Notes under the pieces: model-generated
Database searches by the model: none
The model's input: only the letters and a program-made list of their open reading frames with translations
Told to the model about the DNA's origin: nothing
NCBI RefSeq assembly: GCF_014873875.1
Contig: NZ_JADBEM010000001.1
Coordinates: forward strand, 10,044,001 to 10,108,000
DNA: 64,000 bases
Origin: Actinopolymorpha pittospori
Lineage (GTDB): Bacteria; Actinomycetota; Actinomycetes; Propionibacteriales; Actinopolymorphaceae
Reading direction: 5' to 3'
Position numbers and translations under genes: made by a program
Part shown: positions 24,901-33,246 of the stretch, one piece after another
Layout: each line of letters begins with the position of its first letter
Numbering within the stretch: position 1 is the stretch's first letter

Positions 24901-25845
24901 ATGAAGCGTAGGGCAGTCGTCACGGGAGGTGCCGGCTTCCTCGGAAGCCACCTCTGCGAGCGCCTACTCGAGGAGGGTTACGAGGTCGTCTGCCTCGACA
25001 ACTTCCTCACCGGCCGGCCCGAGAACGTCGCGCACCTGATCGAGCACGGCGGCTTCCGGCTGGTCCGGTGCGACGTGAGCGACTACGTGCACGTCGGCGG
25101 CCAGGTCGACATGGTTCTGCACTTCGCCTCGCCGGCGTCTCCCATCGACTATCTCCAGCTGCCGATCGACACCCTCAAGGTGGGCTCCATCGGCACGCTG
25201 CACGCGCTCGGCCTGGCTCGGGAGAAGTCCGCCCGGTTCGTGCTGGCGTCCACCTCGGAGGTGTACGGCGACCCGCTGGTGCATCCGCAGCCGGAAGAGT
25301 ATTGGGGCAACGTGAACCCCATCGGTCCGCGCGGCGTCTACGACGAGGCGAAGAGGTTCGCCGAAGCGCTGACCATGGCCTACCGGTCGGCGCACGGACT
25401 CGACACCGCGATCGTCCGGATCTTCAACACCTTCGGTCCCCGGCTGCGCCCCAACGACGGACGGGCCATCCCGACCTTCGTCCGCCAGGCGTTGCGGGGC
25501 GAGCCGATCACCATCGCCGGCGACGGCAGCCAGACCCGCTCCATCTGTTACGTCGACGACACGGTCGAGGGCATCCTGCGGATGGCGCACGCCGAGCACC
25601 CCGGCCCGATGAACCTCGGCAACCCCCACGAGCTGTCCGTCCTCGACCTCGCGCAGTGGATCCGCGATCTGACGGGCTCGACGTCGGAGCTCGTGTTCGT
25701 GCCCCGCCCGCAGGACGACCCCCGCGTCCGGCAGCCCGACATCACCCGGGCGCGCGACGTGCTCGGCTGGGAGCCGAAGGTGGCAGTCGAGGAGGGGCTG
25801 CGGCGTACGATCGCGTGGTTCCAGGCTCACCCCGAGCTCGTCTGA
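24901..25845 (+). CDS. UDP-glucuronate decarboxylase (UDP-xylose synthase)
   Basis: A 314-residue extended SDR enzyme. It has TGGAGFLGS (8-16), Asp in CLDNFLTGRPENV, HFASPASPIDY, STSEVYGDP, and the active-site YDEAK (Y147, K151). The HPQPEEYWGNVNPIGPRGVYDE segment is diagnostic of UDP-xylose synthases, and SQTRSICYVDD also fits. It turns UDP-glucuronate into UDP-xylose with transient C4 oxidation. ATG 24901 has AAAGG about 9 bases upstream and the Rossmann strand directly after it. The frame is open further upstream. No UDP-glucose dehydrogenase lies in the window, so UDP-glucuronate must come from elsewhere. Confidence 0.9.
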   Translation: MKRRAVVTGGAGFLGSHLCERLLEEGYEVVCLDNFLTGRPENVAHLIEHGGFRLVRCDVSDYVHVGGQVDMVLHFASPASPIDYLQLPIDTLKVGSIGTLHALGLAREKSARFVLASTSEVYGDPLVHPQPEEYWGNVNPIGPRGVYDEAKRFAEALTMAYRSAHGLDTAIVRIFNTFGPRLRPNDGRAIPTFVRQALRGEPITIAGDGSQTRSICYVDDTVEGILRMAHAEHPGPMNLGNPHELSVLDLAQWIRDLTGSTSELVFVPRPQDDPRVRQPDITRARDVLGWEPKVAVEEGLRRTIAWFQAHPELV

Positions 25846-25849
25846 GCCT

Positions 25850-25878
25850 CGCCACGTCCTCGCCCGCCACGTCCTCGC
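25850..25878. repeat. 14-bp direct repeat pair
   Basis: cgccacgtcctcgc occurs at 25850-25863 and 25865-25878, one base apart, in the short gap between the convergent UDP-xylose synthase and STAND-sensor genes. Confidence 0.7.
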
Positions 25879-25904
25879 TCGTCGGCTCGCGGTGAAGGCG
25901 GTCC

Positions 25905-28900
25905 CTACGACCCCTCGCTGAACTGGTAGTCCGAGGTCAACCCTGCGCCGCGGGCGATGATCCGCTGGACGACGACCAGCTTGTCCTTCGGCTCGGCGCC
26001 GACGGTCGGGACGACCGACTCGGGAACCCCGAAGTCGACCCGGCCGCCGACGCCCTCGAAGGCCATGGCGCCGGTCGTACGCCGGAGCGTCTCGAACAAC
26101 GTGTCGCGGGTGAGCGGCCGCCCGGCCAGTTGGACCCGTTCGACGCCGTCGATGACCAGGCGGAGTGCGTCGTAGGCGAGCATGATGTGGCCGTTCGGTG
26201 CGGTACGGAACACCTTCCCGCTCGCCTCGGGGTCGCGCTGGCGCTGTGCGTACTCGGTGAAGAAGGCACGTACGGAGGGGTCGACCGTCCCGCCGCCGAT
26301 CCGCCGCCAGCCGTCCAACGTCGGCGCGAACGTGGTGAAGAAGACGCGGCCGGCGACGTAACTCTCCCGGCCGGCGAGGTCGGCGAACTCCGCCGTCTCG
26401 AGCTGCGACAGGTCGTCGCCACCGAGGATCACCGCCTGGTCCCCACAGTCGCTGCGGCTCAGGGCGTCGAGCAGGGTCGGCATCTCGTTGCTGCGCCCCG
26501 CGTAGACGATCAGCGGGCGTTTCGACCGCGCGCACACCTGGCTGACCCGCTGCTGCAGGGCCTGCGCGATCTCGCTGGGCTCGTCGGCCGCGTAGTTCAT
26601 CAGGACCGGCTTGCCGGACCGGGGGCGCGTCCCGGCCGGGGCGACCTCGAACGCCTTGGCGAACTTGTCGGTCAGGTCCTCGCTGTAGCGGTCGCCGCTC
26701 GCGTAGATGATGAACGGATCCCGGTCGCTCAGCCGGGGGTCGCTCGCGGCGAAGTCGACACCGACCTGCGCCTGCCGTTCGTTGGAGGGCGAGACGCGCA
26801 GGAAGAAGGGCTTGCCGACGAAGTTGGTGCCGGACGCCACCGAACCCACCATCGGGATCCGCGCCATCCCGAGCTGCTCGGCCGCCGCCACGGTGGTGTC
26901 CCGCGTCTGGCCCATGCCGGTGACGGCGACGACCGTCGGGTCCCGGTCCACGAGCTCACGGATCTGGTTGCCGACCTCCTCGGCCCGGGCGGAGTTGCCT
27001 CCGAAGTTCGCCAGCACCAGGCGGACCAGGACGCTCGGCATGTGGACGGGCGTGTCGAAGTGGTTCCACTCCCGCTGGGCGAGATAGGCGCCCCGGAGCT
27101 CGTTGACACCCGCGGACAGGTCCCGCTTCGGTCCCTCCTCCGCGGAGCTGAGCATGGTGGCCACCACGACCGTGGCGTAGGTCCGTTTGGCGTCGCCGGC
27201 CCCGGTCTCCTCGATCACCCGCTCGTTCTGCTGGCTGATCAGCCGGTTGAGTTCCGCGACCTCGGTCTCGTCAGGGGTGAGGTGGTCCTGGCCGTAGCTG
27301 AAGCCGCCCCGCCGGTCGGACACGCCGATGCACTCCTCGCGCGGGCGCTTGGTCAGCGACCGGCTCGGATCCATCAGCTCCTGCACGACCGGGCGCACCT
27401 GCCAGATCGGGAACGGGTTGCAGCGCAGAGCGGTGTGGCGGGCGTAGATCCCGGCGTACCCGGCCAGCAGGACCAGGACCATGACAGTCGAGAGCCGGCG
27501 CAGGGTGTGTCGAGGCGGCCGCACCTTGGGGTAGCGGCGGACGACGTTGGGCCGGCAGTAGTCGGGCAGGTCCGGCGCGCGCGCCGCCGGCCGGGACTCC
27601 TCGGCCGCGCGGCGAAGCCGGCGGTAGCGCGCGAGGCGTTCCTCCAGTGCCGCCTCGACGTGCTCGCTGAGCAGGAGATGGGCGTCCAGCGCCTTGCCGA
27701 GTTGCTCGGGGGTCCGGCGTACGGTGCTCGTGCAGGAGTGGAGCTGCCAGGTCGCCATCACCAGCGTCTCGAGCCGCAGCCGCAGGTCGGAGCGGAACAG
27801 CTTGCCGATCGCGTCGCCGGTAGGCCCGCCGATGAGCTGGATGCGATCCCGCAGCTTCTGTGCCATGCCGACCCGGCTGCTCGCCGACATCGGCGCCTCG
27901 GCCACGAGGTCGAGCTCGTCGAGCCAGTGCGGGTCGCCGTGCTTGATCCGCCCGTCCAGTCGGGACGCGACCAGCTGGAAGTCGCCCAGGGCGAGCGCGT
28001 GGTAGAGGTAGTCGGCGTGCTGGCCGAGTTCCTTGTAGTGGTCCCGGAGCCGTTCGTGGACCTCGGCGTAGGACGGCCGGCCCTCCGCCTCGACCTGCCC
28101 GGTCAGGTCGGCGACCAGCAGGTCACGCAACAGTGGATGCAGCACGAGCGCCTCGCCGCACCTCGTGGTGAAGCTGAGGACGGCGAGGCGATCCCACAGG
28201 TCACCCGCCGGCCGTCCCGGCACCAGCTGTTCGATGGTGGCGATGTCGAGTTGCCGTGGCGCGGCCAACCGGGCCAGCAGCCATCTGGTCTGGCTCCGTT
28301 CGGGCGCGTCCTCACCGCCGCGGAAGCGCTGCAGGAAGCGCAGCAGGAGGTACTCGCTCACGGTGTCGTTCGGCGCCGCGGTCGGTTCGCCGGTTGGGAC
28401 GTACTCGTTGAACGTCGCCCGGACGGAGGGAACGACGCGGGTGCGGCGGTAGGACCGGTCCACGACCTGGGTGGCGAGCCGCACCGCGAGCGGGTGCCCG
28501 CGCGTCACCTCGTGCAGCTCTTCGACCAGGACCTCCGACTCGACCGTGCTGGACAGCTGGCGGTTCCACAGCGCGAGGAACTGCCGGGTCTGCTCGAGGG
28601 TGAACGAGTTCAGCTGGACCGGGAGGTAGGCGGCGTCGAGCGCCCTCCGGTCGCTGCTCTGCGCGCCCTCGAAGGTCCGCCGCCACTGGGCGTACATCGC
28701 TCGCGCCGAGCGGGCCGCACGGTCCTCGGGGCGGTCCGCGCCCACCGGGCCGAGCAGGTCGGAGCGGTGCGCGTCGTCCGGGCTCGCCTGCTGCTTGGTC
28801 GCCACCACCAGCAGCGGAAGGTCCGGCGTCTCGAACCGCGCCTCGGCGAGCAGCTCCAGCAGGTCGCTCGCCGGCGGGGTCGGCTCGTCGCTGCCGCGCG

Positions 28901-29807
28901 GGTAGAGCGTGTAGCCGACCTCGCCCATGAGGTCGGCGCCGTCCAGCAGCAGCAGACAGTTGACCTTGCGGTGCCTGCGGCGACGGTAGGCGGCACGCAG
29001 GTCGGCGACCAGGGCACGGACGAGCAGCCGGTCCAGCCGCTGCGCCTCGCGCCGGTCGTCCAGAGACGCCGTACGCCAGATCGCGACGACGACGGCGTCC
29101 GCACTACTGCCGTGTAACCCGAAGATCGGCTCGGCCGCCTCACGCTCGTACCAGCGGGTCACCGCACCGAACGTCGGGCTGAACAACCACCGGGCGAACC
29201 AGGGTGCCATCACCGCGAAGCTGGCGAGCCAGCGCAGCAGCGGCTGGATCAGCCGGCCGAGCCCGCGGGTGGCGGGGGCCGCGTCGGCGGCAGAGGAGAC
29301 CGCGTCCGCGACCAGGGGAAGGCCGGTGAGCCGGTTGACCAGGAAGTGGCGGGCACGGCGATAGGGATCGTCGTCGTCCCGCGTCGAGCCCGTGTCGGGG
29401 CCCGCGGTCGTGTCGTTCGTGGTGCCGGCGTTCGTGGAACCTGTGTGCGCGGCGGAGCCGGCGTTCGCGGTGCTGGTGTGCGCCGCGGCGGTCAGGGCCG
29501 CCCGGGCCAGGGAGTAGCGCGGGAGTTTCAGCCGGCCGAACTGCGGATGGCGGTAGGCACGTAGGTCGGTGGCGATGACGTCCAGCACCTCACGGCACGA
29601 CCTCGATCCGGCGTCGTCGAGGTTGACCCGCGCGACCGGTCCTTCGCCGTGCCGGCGCCGAAGTTGGTCCAGCAGGGCGGTCTTGCCGCTGCCGCCGGGG
29701 CCGTAGGCGACCACGATGGGCAGCGGCTGCCGGGGCCGGCGTTCGACCAGCAACTCGATGACGGCGAGCGTGTCCGTACGGCCCACCAGACCAATCTCCG
29801 GATCCAA
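25905..29807 (-). CDS. Transmembrane STAND NTPase fused to an extracellular type-I periplasmic-binding domain
   Basis: A 1300-residue multidomain protein. Residues 1-330 are a P-loop NTPase with Walker A YGPGGSGKTALLDQL (about 35-49), Walker B NCLLLLDGADL (about 280-290) and sensor LLVVATKQ (about 330). The STAND hallmark GHPLAV is near 436, and a winged-helix-like segment ends in LHPLLRDLL (about 565). A helical region follows. A hydrophobic helix at about 772-792 precedes a leucine/isoleucine/valine-binding-protein-like domain (about 870-1285) with VVVATMLS, VVAVTGMGQTRDT, IPMVGSVASG and PFIIYASGDRYSEDL. The start is uncertain (TTG 29807 or GTG 29786). I infer a ligand-sensing membrane NTPase of unknown signal. 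Confidence 0.85.
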   Translation of the reverse strand: MDPEIGLVGRTDTLAVIELLVERRPRQPLPIVVAYGPGGSGKTALLDQLRRRHGEGPVARVNLDDAGSRSCREVLDVIATDLRAYRHPQFGRLKLPRYSLARAALTAAAHTSTANAGSAAHTGSTNAGTTNDTTAGPDTGSTRDDDDPYRRARHFLVNRLTGLPLVADAVSSAADAAPATRGLGRLIQPLLRWLASFAVMAPWFARWLFSPTFGAVTRWYEREAAEPIFGLHGSSADAVVVAIWRTASLDDRREAQRLDRLLVRALVADLRAAYRRRRHRKVNCLLLLDGADLMGEVGYTLYPRGSDEPTPPASDLLELLAEARFETPDLPLLVVATKQQASPDDAHRSDLLGPVGADRPEDRAARSARAMYAQWRRTFEGAQSSDRRALDAAYLPVQLNSFTLEQTRQFLALWNRQLSSTVESEVLVEELHEVTRGHPLAVRLATQVVDRSYRRTRVVPSVRATFNEYVPTGEPTAAPNDTVSEYLLLRFLQRFRGGEDAPERSQTRWLLARLAAPRQLDIATIEQLVPGRPAGDLWDRLAVLSFTTRCGEALVLHPLLRDLLVADLTGQVEAEGRPSYAEVHERLRDHYKELGQHADYLYHALALGDFQLVASRLDGRIKHGDPHWLDELDLVAEAPMSASSRVGMAQKLRDRIQLIGGPTGDAIGKLFRSDLRLRLETLVMATWQLHSCTSTVRRTPEQLGKALDAHLLLSEHVEAALEERLARYRRLRRAAEESRPAARAPDLPDYCRPNVVRRYPKVRPPRHTLRRLSTVMVLVLLAGYAGIYARHTALRCNPFPIWQVRPVVQELMDPSRSLTKRPREECIGVSDRRGGFSYGQDHLTPDETEVAELNRLISQQNERVIEETGAGDAKRTYATVVVATMLSSAEEGPKRDLSAGVNELRGAYLAQREWNHFDTPVHMPSVLVRLVLANFGGNSARAEEVGNQIRELVDRDPTVVAVTGMGQTRDTTVAAAEQLGMARIPMVGSVASGTNFVGKPFFLRVSPSNERQAQVGVDFAASDPRLSDRDPFIIYASGDRYSEDLTDKFAKAFEVAPAGTRPRSGKPVLMNYAADEPSEIAQALQQRVSQVCARSKRPLIVYAGRSNEMPTLLDALSRSDCGDQAVILGGDDLSQLETAEFADLAGRESYVAGRVFFTTFAPTLDGWRRIGGGTVDPSVRAFFTEYAQRQRDPEASGKVFRTAPNGHIMLAYDALRLVIDGVERVQLAGRPLTRDTLFETLRRTTGAMAFEGVGGRVDFGVPESVVPTVGAEPKDKLVVVQRIIARGAGLTSDYQFSEGS

Positions 29808-30109
29808 GCCTTCGCCCCCGCCCGCTCGTCCACCGCCGGACCCGCTCGTCCCGGCCGACCCACTCGGCTCAGACGACCCGCCCGGTCACCTGGTCCACTT
29901 GATCATCTCCCATCATGACCTGCCCCTGATCACGTCGGTGATCATGATCGGGGTCGTGCGGACGGATGCGCATCCGGCGCCCGGGGAGTCTTCACGATCA
30001 TGACGGGTGCTCCGCGGCCGTCGTGCCGGGCTTCCGCCATGCGGTCGGCCTGAATGGGTCGGGCGCGCGCCGCCTCCGACCGGCCTGGACGAACCGCCGG
30101 AGACATGAC
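29808..30109. other. Upstream region of the STAND sensor gene with repeated ATCATGA motifs
   Basis: No supported long gene lies here. ATCATGA occurs at 29912-29918, 29941-29947 and 29997-30003. TGATCA lies at 29900-29905, 29927-29932 and 29939-29944, and a perfect 14-bp palindrome CGGATGCGCATCCG at 29963-29976. A 15-residue reading frame (29869-29916, minus, after AGGGGC) precedes the sensor gene. The cluster looks like an operator/promoter region for that gene. Confidence 0.5.
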
Positions 30110-30148
30110 GACGGGGCGCCCCTCCCCTGCGGGAGTGGGCGCCCCGTC
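30110..30148 (-). terminator. Terminator hairpin after the DUF1416 gene
   Basis: A 12-bp perfect outer stem (gacggggcgccc / gggcgccccgtc) with an inner ccc/ggg pair and a small loop starts 13 bases past the DUF1416 stop, in its downstream direction. Confidence 0.8.
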
Positions 30149-30160
30149 GGACGAGATGGG

Positions 30161-30481
30161 TCAGCTGGTGGTCAGCGCCAGCTCGACCTCGGCGATCTTG
30201 CCGAGCTCGGCCTCCACCGAACCCTCGGCGGTGGCGCTGCGCGGCGCGAGCGCCCGCACCGTCCACGTGCCGGGCGCGGCGAAGAACCGGAACACGCCGT
30301 CCTCCCCCGTCGGCACCTCCGCCGTGAACTCACCCGAGCCGTCCAGCAGACGCACGTAGGCGCCCGCGACCGGGGTGGAGTCCTGGCGGACGACGCCCTG
30401 AATCACTGCTTCCTTGGCGAGGTCGACCCCGGCCAGAGCGGCACCGCCCACCGGCGCGCCGCAGCTGTCGTTTGCACTCAT
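30161..30481 (-). CDS. DUF1416 protein (SseC-like), partner of the sulfurtransferase
   Basis: A 106-residue protein with an N-terminal CGAPVGG motif (Cys7) and a beta-sandwich (transthyretin/CNA-B-like) body: VIQGVVRQDSTPVAGAYVRLLD, GVFRFFAAPGTWTVRALAP. DUF1416 proteins regularly accompany CysA-type sulfurtransferases in actinobacteria (SseC next to CysA in mycobacteria). The ATG overlaps the sulfurtransferase stop by four bases, indicating coupled translation. The molecular role is unknown. A sulfur-carrier or assembly partner role is often assumed from this pairing. Confidence 0.9.
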   Translation of the reverse strand: MSANDSCGAPVGGAALAGVDLAKEAVIQGVVRQDSTPVAGAYVRLLDGSGEFTAEVPTGEDGVFRFFAAPGTWTVRALAPRSATAEGSVEAELGKIAEVELALTTS

Positions 30482-31329
30482 GAGGCATCTCCAGGCTTGT
30501 CACCGAGCACGACCGGCACGCCCACGAGCGAGCCGTACTCGGTCCAGCTTCCGTCGTAGTTCTTCACGTTGGGCTGACCCAGCAGTTCGTGCAGCACGAA
30601 CCAGGTGTGCGAGCTGCGCTCGCCGATCCGGCAGTAGGCGATGGTGTCCTTGTCGAAGTCGACCCCGGCACCGCCGTAGATGTCGCGGAGTTCACCATCG
30701 GACTTGAAGGTGCCGTCCTCGTTGGCCGCCTTGCTCCAGGGGACGTTCACCGCGGTCGGGACGTGCCCGGCCCGCTGAGCGACCTCCTGCGGGAGGTGCG
30801 CCGGCGCGAGGAGCTTGCCGGAGTACTCGTCGGGCGAGCGGACGTCGACCAGGTTGAGCTGACCGATGGCGTCGACCACCTCATCGCGGAAGGCGCGGAT
30901 GCTCAGGTCCGGGTCCTGCGCGGTGTACTGCGTGGGTGCGTAGGACGGGACGTCCTCGACCAGCCCGCGGCTGTCCAGTTCCCACTTCTTCCGGCCGCCG
31001 TCGAGCAGCTTGACGTCCTGGTGGCCGTACAGCTTGAAGTACCAGTAGGCGTAGGCCGCGAACCAGTTGTTGTTGCCGCCGTAGAGCACGACCGTCTGGT
31101 CGTTGCTGACACCACGCGCGGACAGCAACTGCTCGAAGGCGTGCTTGCCCACGAAGTCGCGACGGACCTTGTCCTGGAGGTCCTCGCGCCAGTCGAGCTT
31201 GATCGCGCCCTTGATGTGGCCCTTGTCGTAGGCGTTGGTGTCTTCGTCGACCTCGACCACGACGATGGTCGGGTCGTCGAGGTGCTGCTCCACCCATTCG
31301 GCGGAGACGAGGACGGTGTCACGGCTCAT
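30478..31329 (-). CDS. Thiosulfate sulfurtransferase (CysA/SseA-type, two rhodanese domains)
   Basis: A 283-residue tandem rhodanese. The first, inactive domain ends around residue 130. The second carries the active-site loop CRIGERSSH with catalytic Cys at about 231 (CxxGxR pattern of thiosulfate-using rhodaneses). Other family motifs are DWREDLQD, LYGGNNNWFAAYAYW and VDVRSPDEYSGK. It transfers sulfane sulfur from thiosulfate to an acceptor such as cyanide or thiols. ATG 31329 has AAGGAGG six bases upstream. The longer frame to 31494 is an Arg/Pro-rich artefact. It forms an operon with DUF1416 and is preceded by a Cys-rich leader peptide about 370 bases upstream. Confidence 0.93.
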   Translation of the reverse strand: MSRDTVLVSAEWVEQHLDDPTIVVVEVDEDTNAYDKGHIKGAIKLDWREDLQDKVRRDFVGKHAFEQLLSARGVSNDQTVVLYGGNNNWFAAYAYWYFKLYGHQDVKLLDGGRKKWELDSRGLVEDVPSYAPTQYTAQDPDLSIRAFRDEVVDAIGQLNLVDVRSPDEYSGKLLAPAHLPQEVAQRAGHVPTAVNVPWSKAANEDGTFKSDGELRDIYGGAGVDFDKDTIAYCRIGERSSHTWFVLHELLGQPNVKNYDGSWTEYGSLVGVPVVLGDKPGDAS

Positions 31330-31700
31330 GCGGGACCTCCTTGGTCGCGGATTCCTGAGAAGTTGCCGACAGGGCGCGGCGGGCGAGCAGGTGTGCCTCG
31401 CAGCCGAGACAGAGCCTGAGGGCCGCGTTGTGGGACGCGGCACCGAAGGCGGGTCCGGTGACGACGGCGCCCAAGGTCGTCGTACCGGAGGCATGGGCCA
31501 ACGGGCCGGGTGGCGAGCGCCCGGCCGGTGGATGGCGTGAACGTAGGTGGCTGAACCTGCAAGGACATGGCCGCATGCTCCTGACGAAGAGACGAGCCGA
31601 TCGGTCCGGACGGAGCCTTCACTGGGCTCCGGTTCGGGACGGCAGACCCCGCGGGCACGAAGCTCGACTTCGCGAGCGGCGGGAGAAAAGGTGCCGTCGA
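31330..31700 (-). other. Long 5' leader between the Cys-rich peptide and the sulfurtransferase
   Basis: About 370 bases of leader RNA. Inverted repeats such as CGGAGCC-ttcactg-GGCTCCG (about 31611-31631) and GGCCGGG...CCCGGCC (about 31505-31526) could form attenuator structures. An 85-codon frame (31319-31576, minus) ends 11 bases inside the sulfurtransferase gene. It begins MRPCPC but has no other support. Confidence 0.45.
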
Positions 31701-31781
31701 TCAGAAGCTAGGACACAAACAGGTCGACGTGCGGCAGTTGTCCACCGCACGGCGTTTGGTCAGCAGGGTCCTACACAGCAC
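31701..31781 (-). CDS. Cys-rich regulatory leader peptide of the sulfurtransferase operon
   Basis: A 26-residue peptide from GTG 31781 to TGA 31701. It contains TLLTKRRAVDNCRTSTCLC, which resembles the actinobacterial putative leader peptides with a [TR]RR.VD.CR core, and it carries four Cys codons, three of them in its second half. A promoter places the likely transcription start at or next to the GTG, so the message may be leaderless. Cys-rich leaderless short ORFs of mycobacteria are reported to attenuate downstream sulfur genes in response to cysteine. The same role is inferred here: slow translation through the Cys codons when cysteine is scarce would alter folding of the leader. Confidence 0.75.
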   Translation of the reverse strand: MLCRTLLTKRRAVDNCRTSTCLCPSF

Positions 31782-31788
31782 GTGGCTC

Positions 31789-31818
31789 AGGGTACGGACC
31801 AGCCTCGGCACCTGTCAC
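31789..31818 (-). promoter_or_regulatory. Promoter of the Cys leader / sulfurtransferase operon
   Basis: On the minus strand, GTGACA (31813-31818) is followed after 18 bases by TACCCT (31789-31794) and after 7 more bases by the GTG of the leader peptide. The geometry is that of a sigma-70-type promoter driving a leaderless transcript. Confidence 0.6.
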
Positions 31819-31845
31819 GGTCGTCTCGCATACTGAGCTTTTCGG

Positions 31846-33246
31846 TCAGGCAATGAGACGGCGAGACCGGAACGGACCGCGCCGCTCGCCGCGTGACTGC
31901 CGCTCCGCCGAACCCGCCCGGCGGAGCGCCCGCCCATAGATCGCGGCCATCCGCTGGGCGTAGTCGGACGGGGAGTTCTGCTTGGCCCGAGCACGGGCCT
32001 CCTCACCCACCTGGGCGCGTTTGACCGGGTTCGTGAGGAGTTCCTCGAGCGCCTCGGCGAAACGCATGGGGTCGGTTCCGGCCAGGACGCCGGTGCCGGC
32101 GAGCGGACCGGTGCCGTGGAGCGCCTCGTCGGCCAGCACCGCGGGCAGGCCCGCGAGCGCCGCCTCCTGGATGACCAGGCCCTGGGTGTCGGTCAGGGAG
32201 GGGAAGCCGAAGACGTCGCAGCCGGCGTAGGCCTGTGCCACCTGGTCGGGTGGGAGCTGGCCGGTCAGCACGGTCCGGTCGCTGATACCGGCCTGCTCCA
32301 GCAGCCGCTGCACCCAGCGGGCGTCGTAGACCGCTCCCACCAGCACCAGGCGGGCGGACGGAACGACGTCACGCAGGCGCCCGAAGGCCTCGGTGAGCAG
32401 CGGGATGCCCTTCTCCCGGTTGACCCTGCCGACGAACAGGACGACGGGCTCGTCCGGCTGGATGCCGTGGCGGCGGCGGAAGGCCTTGCCCGCGCCGGGC
32501 GGCACACTCGGCAGCGAGACGCCGGTGGGGGCGACGTAGATCCGTTCGTCGTCGATCGGGAGGTGGCGGCGGGCCAGGATGGCCGGGGTCGGGACGAGTA
32601 CGGCGTCGGCGTCGGCGAGCAGCAGCCCCGTGCCGGCGTCGACCGTGGCGTCCCGGCGTTCGGTGCGGGAGACCCCACGCGGGATCTCCAGCTTGGGGCT
32701 CCCGAGCCGTCTGGCGTAGCAGCGTAGGAGGCTCTCGATGACCGGGGACGGCAGCCGGTAAGCGTCGACGTAGGCCCGCAGGTCGGTGTGGTAGGTCTGC
32801 ACCAGCGGCAACCCCAGCCGGCGGGCCGCGAAGATCCCGAGCAGGCCGACCGGACCGGGCGTGTGGACGTGCACGACGTTGGGGAGCCAGTGCGCCACCC
32901 GCTCCACGTGCCGGCTGCGCGGCCAGGCGGCCAGCCGGAACTGCGCGACCCCGCACGGCACGGCCGGCAGGCGCAGCAGCTGCTCGTCCTCGGGCAGGTC
33001 GCGGTGGCGCGGCACCACCAGCAGGCTGGAATGACCGAGTTCCGACATCGCCGCGGTGAGGGTCTGGACGGAGGTCACGACACCGTCGCGGCGCGGAAGG
33101 TAGGTGTCGGTGAAGTGGGCGATCCGCAGCGTCGGCCGCTTGGTGCGCGCGGCGGAGGCGGGATCGAGCGCGATCACCGAGGCGAGGTCGTCATCGACCG
33201 GACGGCGGCGGATGCGGCGCGCCCCGAGAAGTGGGCGGAGGTCCAT
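31846..33246 (-). CDS. GT4-family glycosyltransferase (PimB/MgtA-like)
   Basis: A 466-residue GT-B enzyme. After about 40 non-conserved residues come IAHFTDTYLPRRDGVVTSV, VHVHTPGPVGLLG and LPLVQTYHTDLRAYV. In the C-terminal domain come VVLFVGRVNREKGIPLL, GCDVFGFPSLTDTQGLVIQEA and GLPAVLADEAL. This combination is typical of actinobacterial mannosyl/glucosyltransferases acting on phosphatidylinositol or glycolipids. An insert around residues 180-215 is unusual. ATG 33246 has AAGGAG 8 bases upstream. It stands alone between the leader-peptide promoter and an intergenic region, and the acceptor is unknown. Confidence 0.87.
   Translation of the reverse strand: MDLRPLLGARRIRRRPVDDDLASVIALDPASAARTKRPTLRIAHFTDTYLPRRDGVVTSVQTLTAAMSELGHSSLLVVPRHRDLPEDEQLLRLPAVPCGVAQFRLAAWPRSRHVERVAHWLPNVVHVHTPGPVGLLGIFAARRLGLPLVQTYHTDLRAYVDAYRLPSPVIESLLRCYARRLGSPKLEIPRGVSRTERRDATVDAGTGLLLADADAVLVPTPAILARRHLPIDDERIYVAPTGVSLPSVPPGAGKAFRRRHGIQPDEPVVLFVGRVNREKGIPLLTEAFGRLRDVVPSARLVLVGAVYDARWVQRLLEQAGISDRTVLTGQLPPDQVAQAYAGCDVFGFPSLTDTQGLVIQEAALAGLPAVLADEALHGTGPLAGTGVLAGTDPMRFAEALEELLTNPVKRAQVGEEARARAKQNSPSDYAQRMAAIYGRALRRAGSAERQSRGERRGPFRSRRLIA

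Noticed and set aside
26130..29117. 995-codon open frame on the plus strand opposite the STAND sensor
   Set aside because: It is the GC-skewed shadow of the minus-strand gene. Its translation is Arg/Val/Gly/His-rich without any family motif, while the minus strand shows P-loop and binding-protein motifs.
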